42,422 nt of DNA from an uncultured bacterium. GTDB taxonomy: Bacteria > Cyanobacteriota > Vampirovibrionia > Gastranaerophilales > Gastranaerophilaceae. The notes beneath the pieces were generated by a model, which saw only the letters and a list, made by a program, of their open reading frames with translations, did not search any database and had not been told where the DNA came from. The position numbers and the translations under genes are program-made. The DNA is taken from assembly GCA_900549855.1 (NCBI GenBank), contig URPS01000017.1, forward strand, positions 1 to 42,422, given 5' to 3'. Shown here one piece after another: positions 31,747-41,036 of this stretch (positions within the stretch are counted from its first letter, which is position 1; the number at the start of each line of letters is the position of its first letter).

Positions 31747-32976
31747 TTATTTTAATAATTTATATTTTTTTACATAATAAATTCTGTGAATAAACATAAC
31801 TAGATATGTTGAAGATACTAATATCGCTACACTGTAAATGGTTATATTGTTTAGCAAATATAATATAGCCAATCCTATAATGTTATATATGCCACCTAAA
31901 ATATATCCTTGGTTTGTTTCTTTTATATAACCGAATGCACCTAACAATGGCATTCCTAAAGTATCAACAAATACATAAAATACAAATGATAAACTAAAGA
32001 TTTGCAAAATTCTTATAGCTTCTAAATATTTATCAGAATAGAATATCAAAATTAAATATTTAGAGGCAAAACACAAAAATAAAGAAGCTAAACAGGCAAA
32101 TATTATCAGATATTTCAACATTTTCTTAAAGAAAATAATATCTTTGTTTTTTGTCATATACGGAAATAAAGCATTAATAAAAGTGAAATATAAACTTAAT
32201 ACAGCCCAAAATATTTTATCTGCCGCTACATAATAGGCAACTAATGTTGTAGAAGCTACAATGCCTAATAAAAAAGCATTTGTTTGCCTATATAATGCAA
32301 TTCCTATTTTTGTTAAGAAAAACTGTGAACTGTATTGAATTGTTAGTATGAGCTTTTTTAAGTTTGGCAAAGTGTATTTTATATTAAATATTTTTCTAAT
32401 AAAAATTAAACTTACAATACCTGCCACTATATATGATATAGAATTAAAAAGTGGATATAAAATATAATCTTGTGGCTTTTTAATGCAAATAAAAATTAAT
32501 ATACAAAAAGAAACACGAGTTATTATATTTAAAAATGTAATAAATTTCATTTTTTCCATACCTTGATAGAACCAAGTAACAATAAGGATTTGCCCTAATA
32601 ATCCAATATAAGTTAATAAATAGACTAACCAATCAATCCTGAATTTAGGAATAAATGATATTAACAATATTAGTAAGAGAAAACCTATAGCTAGAAATAT
32701 AAATTGAGCAGTTAATATTGCAGAGAAATCATTACTTACTCTTTTCTGATTATTACTATTTCTAGCGATTGTTCTAACTCCAGACAGGTCGAATCCAAAC
32801 ATAACAAATCGCCAAAAATAATCCATTATTACTTGAGCATAAAAAATCAAACCAAACTTATCCACGCTAAAAATTCGTGATACGTATGGCAATGTAATAA
32901 ATGGTAATGCATAATTAAGAAATTGAATCATCATTAATGCAATTGTATTAACTTTAAGTTGTTTTGTATTTGACAT
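31747..32976 (-). CDS. wzx: Wzx-type polysaccharide repeat-unit flippase
   Basis: A 409-residue integral membrane protein of the MOP/PST superfamily that flips undecaprenyl-linked repeat units to the periplasm. It opens with FLNYALPFITLPYVSRIFS, followed by the GLIFYAQVIMDYFW and VSNDFSAILTAQ regions typical of O-antigen transporters. About 12 hydrophobic helices are present, with a basic last stretch (HRIYYVKKYKLLK). The start codon overlaps the stop of the CMP-sugar synthetase gene by one base. Its bases are very AT-rich, as in the following glycan genes, as is common for exchangeable O-unit genes. Confidence 0.88.
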   Translation of the reverse strand: MSNTKQLKVNTIALMMIQFLNYALPFITLPYVSRIFSVDKFGLIFYAQVIMDYFWRFVMFGFDLSGVRTIARNSNNQKRVSNDFSAILTAQFIFLAIGFLLLILLISFIPKFRIDWLVYLLTYIGLLGQILIVTWFYQGMEKMKFITFLNIITRVSFCILIFICIKKPQDYILYPLFNSISYIVAGIVSLIFIRKIFNIKYTLPNLKKLILTIQYSSQFFLTKIGIALYRQTNAFLLGIVASTTLVAYYVAADKIFWAVLSLYFTFINALFPYMTKNKDIIFFKKMLKYLIIFACLASLFLCFASKYLILIFYSDKYLEAIRILQIFSLSFVFYVFVDTLGMPLLGAFGYIKETNQGYILGGIYNIIGLAILYLLNNITIYSVAILVSSTYLVMFIHRIYYVKKYKLLK

Positions 32977-33653
32977 TAATATGCTTTCTCTAGTATTACC
33001 TTGGCTAATAAATAATCTCTGTAATCGTTTATATCTAAAAATTCTTCTTTTGGAATTTCAAATAAGTATGGTTTTTTACCAAAGAAGTAAGAATTTGCTT
33101 TCATTTGTTCATACGGTTGAATAAAGATTCCACCATCTTGCATATACATAGGAGGTAAATCTCGAGCACAAACATGCTTTGGAGCATATGGATTATAATT
33201 AAAAACTGTTTTATCTGTGTTCCAAAGATGTTCTTTTAATTCGATAACAGATAATAATGAATCGTAGCCTTCATCTAACTTTGCCCAAAAAGTTTTAACA
33301 GCATTATCATATGTCTGAGGACTTAAAAGAGGGTTTGTACAATGAGACCATACAACAATATCTGTAGATATGAGTTCACACATGTTTTTTATCATATCAT
33401 TGGCGCTTGCTTGACTTTCATCACAATAGAAATCTGGACGTCTTATAATTTCAGCTCCAGCTTTTTTGCCTTCTTCTAACATTTCATCGCTATCAGAACC
33501 GACAATTACTCTATCAATATTTTTACATTGCAGTAATTGTTTTACTTTTCTTGAAATCAATGTTTCATTATTTAATTTTAATAAAGATTTTGATTTAACT
33601 CTTTTTGAACCTTTTCGTGCTACAATAACTGCTGTAATTTCTTGTTTTCTCAT
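32976..33653 (-). CDS. Acylneuraminate (nonulosonate) cytidylyltransferase family protein
   Basis: A 225-residue nucleotidyltransferase that would activate a sialic-acid-like sugar (neuraminate, legionaminate, pseudaminate) to its CMP form. The N-terminal ITAVIVARKGSKRVKSKSL matches the conserved 'ARxGSK...K' nucleotide-binding motif of NeuA/PseF; VIVGSDSDEMLEEGKKAGAEIIRRP, VVWSHCTNPLL and DINDYRDYLLA are family features. I moved the start to ATG 33653: AAGGAG ends eight bases before it and would touch a GTG three codons earlier. No nonulosonate synthase (NeuB/PseI) or epimerase is in the window, so precursor enzymes must be elsewhere. KDO or other CMP sugars are less likely. Confidence 0.85.
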   Translation of the reverse strand: MRKQEITAVIVARKGSKRVKSKSLLKLNNETLISRKVKQLLQCKNIDRVIVGSDSDEMLEEGKKAGAEIIRRPDFYCDESQASANDMIKNMCELISTDIVVWSHCTNPLLSPQTYDNAVKTFWAKLDEGYDSLLSVIELKEHLWNTDKTVFNYNPYAPKHVCARDLPPMYMQDGGIFIQPYEQMKANSYFFGKKPYLFEIPKEEFLDINDYRDYLLAKVILEKAY

Positions 33654-33670
33654 TATAAACACTCCTTTAT

Positions 33671-34507
33671 CTAATCTTGGTATAAATCTGTAAAGACTCC
33701 TTTTAATCCCACAGGGTTTACTGATATTATTTCAGTATCTGGATAATATAAACAAGCAAACTTTTTAAATTCTTTCCAGACTTTTATTAAATTTCTATTT
33801 GGTCTAATTTTATCATTCTTTGTGTCAAAATAACCTGTAGAGCAATCACAACCTACTAGGTATATTTTGGATGGATTTGTGTAAAGTGCGAATTGAGCAG
33901 CGGCAAAAATTGTAGAACCACCTTCTACAAGCCAAGTTTTATCTATATCAGTGCTAAAGTCCACGTTATAAGGTGGATATTTCGAATAGGTATAATATTT
34001 TTTTGCCCCAAGTTCCAATATAATGCTTTCTGGAATAATAGAAATATATTTTAGTTCTGGAAAATTAAACGCCTGTTTTGGGTATCTTCCCATAAATATT
34101 TCTAAATATTTATTTTTATAATTTTTCAAAAAAGCTAAATAATCTTTAATGGCAAAATAATCTGCAGCGAAAAAATAATCTAAAGTAATTTTATTATAAA
34201 AGCAAGCTCTATTAACTCCAATTGATACAGTATTCGAAATAGGTTTATATTTATTTAAAGAAGGACCTGTTGCTATTATAGCAATAGCTTTGTTATTATA
34301 TTTATTCTTATATTTACTGAAAGATTCTTTATGAGTTTCTGTAACTATATTTAACTGTGATTGATACCAATCTTGATCTGCTATTGAACGTATACAACGA
34401 AATGGAGTAGTTATACTATAATAAAATCTATAAAACAAAAACTGAATTATTTTTTTTATGTAAATGTGTGAGTCAAGATATTTTCTAAATTCTGATTTTT
34501 CTCTCAT
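33671..34507 (-). CDS. DUF115/MptE-like protein, candidate nonulosonate transferase
   Basis: A 278-residue protein. The centre has IAIIATGPSLNKYKPI (GPSL at 81-84), SIGVNRACFYNKITLDYFFAADY, and later KIYLVGCDCSTGYF. This is the pattern of the DUF115 (MptE-like) fold, which also includes the flagellin nonulosonate transferases (Maf) and is structurally akin to GT42 sialyltransferases. The N-terminal 45 residues are aromatic and basic (FLFYRFYYSITTPFR) and may bind the membrane surface. Its gene starts inside the end of the wzy gene and is just upstream of the CMP-sugar synthetase gene, so transfer of that sugar is a reasonable inference. Function not proven. Confidence 0.6.
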   Translation of the reverse strand: MREKSEFRKYLDSHIYIKKIIQFLFYRFYYSITTPFRCIRSIADQDWYQSQLNIVTETHKESFSKYKNKYNNKAIAIIATGPSLNKYKPISNTVSIGVNRACFYNKITLDYFFAADYFAIKDYLAFLKNYKNKYLEIFMGRYPKQAFNFPELKYISIIPESIILELGAKKYYTYSKYPPYNVDFSTDIDKTWLVEGGSTIFAAAQFALYTNPSKIYLVGCDCSTGYFDTKNDKIRPNRNLIKVWKEFKKFACLYYPDTEIISVNPVGLKGVFTDLYQD

Positions 34508-35939
34508 TTATATTCCCTTTCTTTACGATTAATAATACAGAGCAAGCAAGTCCTAAATAAAACCATAAATATACATAAAATATCCCAATGTTATATACCG
34601 ATGATAGGATTAACATGCATACTATTGTTTTTGACATTGCATCTATAAATATTTTTTCAACGGCACTAAAATATTTTTTTGCTAATTTGAATATTTTTAA
34701 AGTTTTTAAAATAAAAATAACATATAGCAAATAACCAACGATTCCGGTTTGATGTAATAGCAAATACATTACATTTGTATTTATTAGAACTCTATTTGTT
34801 GTAGCCATTTTTATATATATTTCTTGTGTTAAAGGAACTGGAGAATTTTTTAATTGTTGAAATAAAATATGTTCATTGTTTCCAAATCCAATCCCTAATA
34901 TTGGGTGATGAATAAATATAATGAATTGATTAATATAATTTATAATTCTAGTAGCTAATGAATAATCAGCAATTATTAAATTCTCTATTGAAAAATTATT
35001 AAAAACAGAAATAACTTTAATAATTCTATATAAAGGTGTTTTTTCTACATCTATCAAATTTTGCAGCAAGAATATACTAATAAGTATAATTACTATTGCT
35101 AAAAATATTATAAATTTTTGCTTTATTAAAAAATTTTTTATATTTTTAATGAAGAACAATAGTGTTACAATCATAGATATTAGAATGTAAATTGGAGATT
35201 GTGTTAATATTAAATTTATTAGCATTAAGGGTATTATATATTGATGAATTAATAAGTTTATTCTTTTATTTTCAAAAATTTGTATTCGTTCTCTTACAAA
35301 AGAATATATTATTGGCATGTTTATTGCTATAAATTGTCCTAAACTTCCAGGTTCATCAAATAAACTACGGATCCGCAACAATCCACTTTCTCCAGAAATA
35401 ATCATTCTATCTTCGGGTTGTATATTAGACAAAAAATGTATTATATTTGTTACAAATGTCAAATTTGCTACTGCAGAAACAAATTCAAGAACCCCCAAAA
35501 TAAAAATTATAATATATGCGATAAAAAATATTTTAATAATAAATTTGAGATTAAAAAAATTAGGAACAATTACAATAGGAAATGAATATATAAGAAATAT
35601 TCGAAAAATTATTTGTATAACACAATATATAAAAAAACTTGTTAACGAATAATATCCATATAGTAATGCAAATAGGCTTGCAATAATGCACCATGTTAAA
35701 AATAACAACAGATATATCATTGGAGATTTTTTACTAAGAAATATAAAATTATTTAAAATAGCTTTGGGTTTTAGTATAAATGCTAGAAATAGTCCAATTG
35801 GCAATATAAAATTAAAAAATCTTATGAAATTTATAGAATTAATATATAAAACGAAGGCTGGTAAAAATAAAAATACCAATGGACAACAAATAATGAAAAA
35901 AGAAAGCGTTTTTAAAGATATTGTAGATGATTTATTCAT
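34485..35939 (-). CDS. wzy: O-antigen polymerase/ligase-like membrane protein
   Basis: A 484-residue protein with about 12 hydrophobic segments and a large periplasmic loop. RSLFDEPGSLGQFIAINMP (about 199-217) and FIHHPILGIGFGNNEHILF (about 346-364) match the Wzy_C / O-antigen ligase pattern, with His-rich and Arg-containing loops. It would polymerise lipid-linked repeat units delivered by Wzx, with length set by Wzz. A WaaL-type ligase cannot be excluded from the sequence, but the position among wzx, wzz and glycosyltransferases favours polymerase. It overlaps neighbours on both sides. Extremely AT-rich with low codon variety. Confidence 0.78.
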   Translation of the reverse strand: MNKSSTISLKTLSFFIICCPLVFLFLPAFVLYINSINFIRFFNFILPIGLFLAFILKPKAILNNFIFLSKKSPMIYLLLFLTWCIIASLFALLYGYYSLTSFFIYCVIQIIFRIFLIYSFPIVIVPNFFNLKFIIKIFFIAYIIIFILGVLEFVSAVANLTFVTNIIHFLSNIQPEDRMIISGESGLLRIRSLFDEPGSLGQFIAINMPIIYSFVRERIQIFENKRINLLIHQYIIPLMLINLILTQSPIYILISMIVTLLFFIKNIKNFLIKQKFIIFLAIVIILISIFLLQNLIDVEKTPLYRIIKVISVFNNFSIENLIIADYSLATRIINYINQFIIFIHHPILGIGFGNNEHILFQQLKNSPVPLTQEIYIKMATTNRVLINTNVMYLLLHQTGIVGYLLYVIFILKTLKIFKLAKKYFSAVEKIFIDAMSKTIVCMLILSSVYNIGIFYVYLWFYLGLACSVLLIVKKGNINERKIRI

Positions 35940-37128
35940 TACACTCCTCTACAATCACTTTTTCAAAAATTTCAACAACTTTACGCCAAGAAAAATTATT
36001 TTGTACAAATTCTCTTGAATCTTTGGCTATTTTAATACAAGTTTGCTCATTTTGAATTAAACTTATTACTTTTTGTGCATACTCTTCTTCAGATTTTGCA
36101 ACTTTTAAAATATCTTCACTGGTATCAATTCCTTCAGCACCTTCAGGGGTTGTTACAACAGGAATTCCCATAGACATTGCTTCTAGAATCTTATTTTGGA
36201 TACCACCAGCAATTTTTACAGGGCAAACAGACACTTTGCAATCTTTCATATATTCTCTTACATCTTCAACTTTACCAGTTATTTCAATATTATCAATTCT
36301 TTTTACTGCATCAAATAGATCTTTTCGGGGATTAGCTCCAATTATTTTAAATTGTACATCTGGTATTTCTTTTTTAATTAATGGGAAAACTTTTGTTGCA
36401 AAATATATTGCTGCTTCTGAATTTGGGATGTATTGCATAGAACCAACAAAACATATATTATTTCCTTTTGGGAAATTAATTGGTTTATAATATTCGGTAT
36501 CTACTCCATTCCCTATAATTTTAATGTTTGCTTGTGGGGCAAATTGTTTTATATAATTTTTATCAATTTGAGAAATTACGGTTTGCATTTTAAATATTTT
36601 TGAACATTTCTTTTCATAATTTTTTACTTTTAAATATTCTATTCCTATTTTAAATTTATCCCATATAGATTGTACGTTTTTTATTCTTCTTTCATACATC
36701 ATAGAAACAGCATCTACAAAATCAATAATAATATTTTTACCTTTATGTTTTTCCAAATAAGGAGCAATTCTAATCATATAACCTGTGATTATATCAAAAT
36801 TATTTTCTTTAATTAACCTATCAACAACTTTTTGCATAGCTTTACTATAGAAATATTCAACAATAAAAGGCTTGTCATTAAAAACTGCTTTTACGGCATT
36901 TAAATATGCTAATTTTTTATCAAATTTTACAGGTATTAATTCATCGAAAAATTCGTTATTTTTATAGCAAGCTTCTAAATCATCATCAGTGGTAACAAGA
37001 GAAACTAATGTAATTTTGTATCCTTGTTTTTTTAGTTGTTTTAAAATATTGAACATACGCAATTTGTCGCCACCAATGGTAGGATATGGTAATCTTGTTG
37101 TTAAATATAAAACTTTCTTTTTACTCAT
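35932..37128 (-). CDS. GT4-type glycosyltransferase
   Basis: A 398-residue GT-B glycosyltransferase. The N-terminal acceptor domain starts VLYLTTRLPYPTIGGDKLR, a pattern shared with the GT4 enzymes of exopolysaccharide loci (TuaH/EpsH style). The C-terminal donor domain has IKIIGNGVDTEYYKP, NICFVGSMQYIPNSEAA, and GGIQNKILEAMSMGIPVVTT with the glutamate of the E-x7-E region. It acts at the cytoplasmic face, adding a sugar to the lipid-linked repeat unit. It overlaps the upstream sugar-transferase gene and the downstream wzy by eight bases each. Donor sugar not determinable. Confidence 0.88.
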   Translation of the reverse strand: MSKKKVLYLTTRLPYPTIGGDKLRMFNILKQLKKQGYKITLVSLVTTDDDLEACYKNNEFFDELIPVKFDKKLAYLNAVKAVFNDKPFIVEYFYSKAMQKVVDRLIKENNFDIITGYMIRIAPYLEKHKGKNIIIDFVDAVSMMYERRIKNVQSIWDKFKIGIEYLKVKNYEKKCSKIFKMQTVISQIDKNYIKQFAPQANIKIIGNGVDTEYYKPINFPKGNNICFVGSMQYIPNSEAAIYFATKVFPLIKKEIPDVQFKIIGANPRKDLFDAVKRIDNIEITGKVEDVREYMKDCKVSVCPVKIAGGIQNKILEAMSMGIPVVTTPEGAEGIDTSEDILKVAKSEEEYAQKVISLIQNEQTCIKIAKDSREFVQNNFSWRKVVEIFEKVIVEECNE

Positions 37129-38491
37129 GTCTGCCTCCTAATGCTAAAAATACGGCTTTAATAAGAATTCCTATTTCCCAGAATAAGTTGCGGTGTTTTA
37201 AATAGTACAAGTCGTATTGCAACTTTTCAGTTACATCATCTTCATTCACGCAATGTCCCTGATTAATTTGCGCCCAACCTGTCCAACCTGTTCTTGTCCA
37301 CATTCTAGCGGCATAACCTTTAATATCTTTAGAATAAAGTGTTACCAAATCATCCCACTCGGCACGTGGTCCAACAATAGACATTTCACCTTTCAAAATA
37401 TTTATCATTTGTGGGATTTCATCAAACCTTGCTTTTCTCACAAATTTGCAGAACGGAATTACTCTATCGTCCTCATCTTGATTTTCTGCATAACCGCCTT
37501 TTTTCACATTCTTTGGCACATAATCATTCGCATACATCGTTCTAAGTTTGTAGCACTTGAAAACTTTTCCACCCTTACCAACTCGATTCTGAGTATAAAG
37601 CGGATTCTTACCATCTGTTAACCAAACTCTAACCGCCACAGTCAGTGTAATCGGCAAGGTTACGGTCAAAATAATCGTTGCGGCGATTATATCGTAGATG
37701 CGTTTGCAGATGTCGTAAGCAAGTGAGCGGTTTTTCATAAAATTAAAAAACAAACCATTGATGGACATTCTGTCGATAAAATATTTCCCCGTTACCATTT
37801 CATAGAATTCAGGCATTGTATAAAGTTTCACCCTGCGAGGGATAGAATTAACCATCTCTGTCAAGAAAGCCTCTTCCATTCTTCTATGAATCGCAACAAT
37901 CACGATATCAACAGACTTCTCTGCAATAATTTTATCTAAGCCGTCTTGCATTGTATAAATTTGAGTCGAATCAGAAACACAAACTTCATCATCAGTCGTA
38001 TCTTTGACGAATCCGACAACATTCATCCTCAATGCTTTTTTTGCCATAATCTCATCGGCAATGAGTTTTGCATTCTTGTTTGTACCCATTATTAAAATGT
38101 TTTTTACTCGTTTAAAATTAAACAAATAATAATGAAAAATTATTCTATAAACTTTCAACAGTGCAAAAATCGTAATTGTATTAAGAATCAAGAATTTTGC
38201 AAGGCTAAAGTTCAAATTGAAAAACGCAAGCAAAATTGCTGCAGGAATTTGTGAAAAAATCACACCTTCAAAAAGCAAATAACAATTTTTGAGCGTATTA
38301 TTGAACTCTCTAATTTTGTAATTAGCTTTCAAAAACAGAGTAAACAAGCCTATTGCAACGATTAGCAAAACTGTCGGAATTAACATTTTAGATGCTAAAT
38401 TGAATTTATCATACCAAAAGTAGCTTGATAACCCGAAAATTAAAGCATCATACAAAAGCATTATTATTACTGATTTTGATAAAGTTTTCAT
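37121..38491 (-). CDS. Undecaprenyl-phosphate sugar-1-phosphate transferase (PHPT/WbaP type)
   Basis: A 456-residue initiating transferase that loads the first sugar phosphate onto undecaprenyl phosphate. Residues 1-125 hold four membrane helices. Residues about 130-240 are a CoA/NAD-binding-like domain (NILIMGTNKNAKLIADEIMA). The C-terminal catalytic part starts after a further helix at about 275-300 and has YTQNRVGKGGKVFKCYKLRT, ARFDEIPQMINILKGEMS, IVGPRAEWDDL and WTGWAQINQGH. The ATG is six bases after the stop of the export protein gene; AGGGA is its ribosome site. Sugar (Glc, Gal or other) not determinable. Confidence 0.9.
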   Translation of the reverse strand: MKTLSKSVIIMLLYDALIFGLSSYFWYDKFNLASKMLIPTVLLIVAIGLFTLFLKANYKIREFNNTLKNCYLLFEGVIFSQIPAAILLAFFNLNFSLAKFLILNTITIFALLKVYRIIFHYYLFNFKRVKNILIMGTNKNAKLIADEIMAKKALRMNVVGFVKDTTDDEVCVSDSTQIYTMQDGLDKIIAEKSVDIVIVAIHRRMEEAFLTEMVNSIPRRVKLYTMPEFYEMVTGKYFIDRMSINGLFFNFMKNRSLAYDICKRIYDIIAATIILTVTLPITLTVAVRVWLTDGKNPLYTQNRVGKGGKVFKCYKLRTMYANDYVPKNVKKGGYAENQDEDDRVIPFCKFVRKARFDEIPQMINILKGEMSIVGPRAEWDDLVTLYSKDIKGYAARMWTRTGWTGWAQINQGHCVNEDDVTEKLQYDLYYLKHRNLFWEIGILIKAVFLALGGRHE

Positions 38492-38498
38492 CGTTTCC

Positions 38499-40985
38499 CT
38501 ACCATCTTGTTACTACAAACGCTGTTGCTAAGATTGACGCCAAGCCTTTAAGTGTATCGCAAAGCGGTGTTAACCAATCATTACCGGCGATTTTTCTTGG
38601 AACAACAATTGTATCGCCTTGAGCAACCTTAGTCCAACCGTGAGCCTTAACTGCTCTACCGTTTACACCGACTTTATATAATCTGAATCGTGCAGCATTT
38701 GGAGTATAACCGCCAACTTCTTTGATATAGCCTTTTACAGTCATTCCGTTTCTATAAACAAAGGATTGTTCGTTATAAACTTCGCCCAATACGCTAACGT
38801 GGTTTGACAATCTTGGAATATATATCTCGTCGCCGTCTTGAACTTCAATATTATCAATATCTCTTACTTTGCTTAAATTGTTACTTTTGATATTCAAGGC
38901 TATTTGACCTGTGTATTTGCTTCTGTAATCATTTTTTTCTTCTTTAAGCATTGTAATCATATTTGCTTTAGCTTCCATAGAAGAATCTGTTTGTTTATAT
39001 CCACTTGCAAGACGACCTTCTAACAAGCTTATATCTCGTTCATTATTTTTGCGCGCCAAATAAACTTGCTTAGCTTGAAGATTCTTTCTTACAAAAACTG
39101 TTCCTCTCAAATCAGCATCTTTTGTAAGTCCGTCCGCCATTGTAATCATATCAACAAGTCTTTTACCTTCTACAAATTTGAACACTCCTGGGTGAGTAAC
39201 GAAACCTGAAACCTTAACATTTTTAATTGTTTCATTGCTTCTTAAAGTTCTGAAGAAAATTTTATCTCCTGGCATTAGAGATATAGATTTAATAGTATTT
39301 CCATTAATCATAATATCGTACAAGTAATAAACTTGAGTAGAACCATCTTCACCTAAGATTTCAACTGCTACGTTTTCTGCTGAAATAACACGAGCTTTAC
39401 TTGTAGTTCCGCCTACCAAAGCAGGAGTATCATCAGATTTGAAAGACACATTAACGTTATTATCATCATCTTGTTCAATATTTGAATCGACAAATTGAAT
39501 ATCTGTTAAAACATCGTCTAATCGCATGTCATCCGTATACGTAAGATGTTTAGGCATGCTAATACATCCGAAAACATCAACAAATTCTGTATTAGTATTT
39601 TTATAAATATTGATTACGTCTTTTGGTTGTAATAGAGGATCGTTTGCACCTGCAAAAAATTCTTTCAAAAATACAGGAATTGTTTCAATCGTATTATCTT
39701 TTCCTGAAACACGTCTGATTACTGCTTGAGTAATAAATGTTTCTTCCAAAAGTTCATTTTCACTTTTTAAAATATCAGACAATCTCATATTAGGTTTGTA
39801 AGCAAATGTCGCAGGATGTTTTACGTTACCTTGAAGCGTTACAGTGTTTTCTGCAGTATTATATAATTCTCTAAACTCAACTACATCACCGCTAGAAAGC
39901 TTAGTATTTCTTGCTTCTATCCAAGAAACATTCTTAGCAGTTCTTTGAAGTGTATCTTTATCCAAGCTTGTCATTGTAACTTCGCTTGTTTGAGTTCCCG
40001 GAAGTAATCCGCCTGCAAAACTAACAAGTTTTTGCAAAGAATCGCCGTCTTTTGTTTCATAAATACCTGTTACTGAAACACCATTTTTCAACGCCACAAC
40101 ATTGCCGATTCCGCCAACAAAGATTTTATCGTTTGGACGTAAAATAATATCATCATCTTGTCCGCTGAAAATAGTTTTATACAAATCGACAACTCTGGTT
40201 TTTTTATTGCTTGTGTAAGAAATGTTTCTCAAAGTACCAGTTTTCTTAACTCCGCCTGCTGCACCTAAAGCATCAATAATTGAAGAGTTGTTGTTGATTA
40301 CAACTTTGCCGGGTTTATTTACCTGACCGTAAACAAATACTGAAAAATCACGACCTGAAGCGATATTCAAGCGAACTTTCAAGTTATTGTATTTAGAAGA
40401 TGCTAATCTGTTAATCGCAGATTCTACATCTTTAATGCTCTTATTTTCAGCTGGTACAATACCGATACCAGAAATGAAAATATTACCCTTTGAATCAACT
40501 TCTGTTTGAACAACAGGAGAAAGAAGATTTGAGCCGGAAATAGCAACAACATCAACAGAATCACCATATAAATAAGCACTTACTTTTTCACCGATACTCA
40601 ATTTATAACTATCGTCAAATTTTCCGGTAGAATTCATGCCGGCACTTGGTGCAGTAAAGATATTATAGCCAACTTGAAATAATGGATTTGTAACTTTCTC
40701 AATATCGTTTCCATTAAATAATTTTTCTACTTGGCTGAATTCTTTTTGTTTCGCATTTTGAGTTAAACTCTGATAATTATTGGCAAAAGCATCTTGTTCT
40801 TTTGTTTGAATGTATTGTTTATATTCGTTAGCAGAATTCTCATCCCAATAATTCGGAGAAACAACTTTTGAATTATTGTTTTTTCTAAAAACGCTTCTAC
40901 TGCTCTCTGCAAAAGCTGAATTCATAGAAAAACAAGTTGAACTTATTAATAGTGTTAATAATGATAATATCGCTATTTTCTTCAT
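38499..40985 (-). CDS. Outer-membrane polysaccharide export protein with six SLBB-like units
   Basis: An 828-residue OPX (Wza family) protein. Residues 1-26 are a signal peptide ending MNSAFA; no canonical lipobox Cys. The Poly_export domain covers about 125-210 (YKLSIGEKVSAYLYGDS). SLBB-like units begin with 'V-x-G-x-V' at about 216 (FVYGQVNKPGKV), 303 (SVTGIYETKDG), 382 (TLQGNVKHPATF), 469 (DVFGCISMPKHL), 591 (VSGFVTHPGVF) and 731 (VLGEVYNEQSF). A hydrophobic C-terminal helix (about 803-825) may form the outer-membrane pore. This is much longer than Wza (about 380 residues). It exports the glycan made by the genes that follow. Confidence 0.88.
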   Translation of the reverse strand: MKKIAILSLLTLLISSTCFSMNSAFAESSRSVFRKNNNSKVVSPNYWDENSANEYKQYIQTKEQDAFANNYQSLTQNAKQKEFSQVEKLFNGNDIEKVTNPLFQVGYNIFTAPSAGMNSTGKFDDSYKLSIGEKVSAYLYGDSVDVVAISGSNLLSPVVQTEVDSKGNIFISGIGIVPAENKSIKDVESAINRLASSKYNNLKVRLNIASGRDFSVFVYGQVNKPGKVVINNNSSIIDALGAAGGVKKTGTLRNISYTSNKKTRVVDLYKTIFSGQDDDIILRPNDKIFVGGIGNVVALKNGVSVTGIYETKDGDSLQKLVSFAGGLLPGTQTSEVTMTSLDKDTLQRTAKNVSWIEARNTKLSSGDVVEFRELYNTAENTVTLQGNVKHPATFAYKPNMRLSDILKSENELLEETFITQAVIRRVSGKDNTIETIPVFLKEFFAGANDPLLQPKDVINIYKNTNTEFVDVFGCISMPKHLTYTDDMRLDDVLTDIQFVDSNIEQDDDNNVNVSFKSDDTPALVGGTTSKARVISAENVAVEILGEDGSTQVYYLYDIMINGNTIKSISLMPGDKIFFRTLRSNETIKNVKVSGFVTHPGVFKFVEGKRLVDMITMADGLTKDADLRGTVFVRKNLQAKQVYLARKNNERDISLLEGRLASGYKQTDSSMEAKANMITMLKEEKNDYRSKYTGQIALNIKSNNLSKVRDIDNIEVQDGDEIYIPRLSNHVSVLGEVYNEQSFVYRNGMTVKGYIKEVGGYTPNAARFRLYKVGVNGRAVKAHGWTKVAQGDTIVVPRKIAGNDWLTPLCDTLKGLASILATAFVVTRW

Positions 40986-41036
40986 TTTTTCTCTTTTATT
41001 CCTTATTTATATTTCTCTACACATATTCCCTTGCTA

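Noticed and set aside
33654..33662. GTG start three codons upstream in the CMP-sugar synthetase gene
   Set aside because: The AAGGAG ribosome site would touch the start codon; spacing fits the ATG at 33653.
35317..36018. Plus-strand open frames of about 110 codons opposite wzy and the GT4 gene
   Set aside because: They lie wholly antisense to well-supported genes in very AT-rich DNA, have no ribosome sites, and give Ile/Lys/Asn-rich nonsense.
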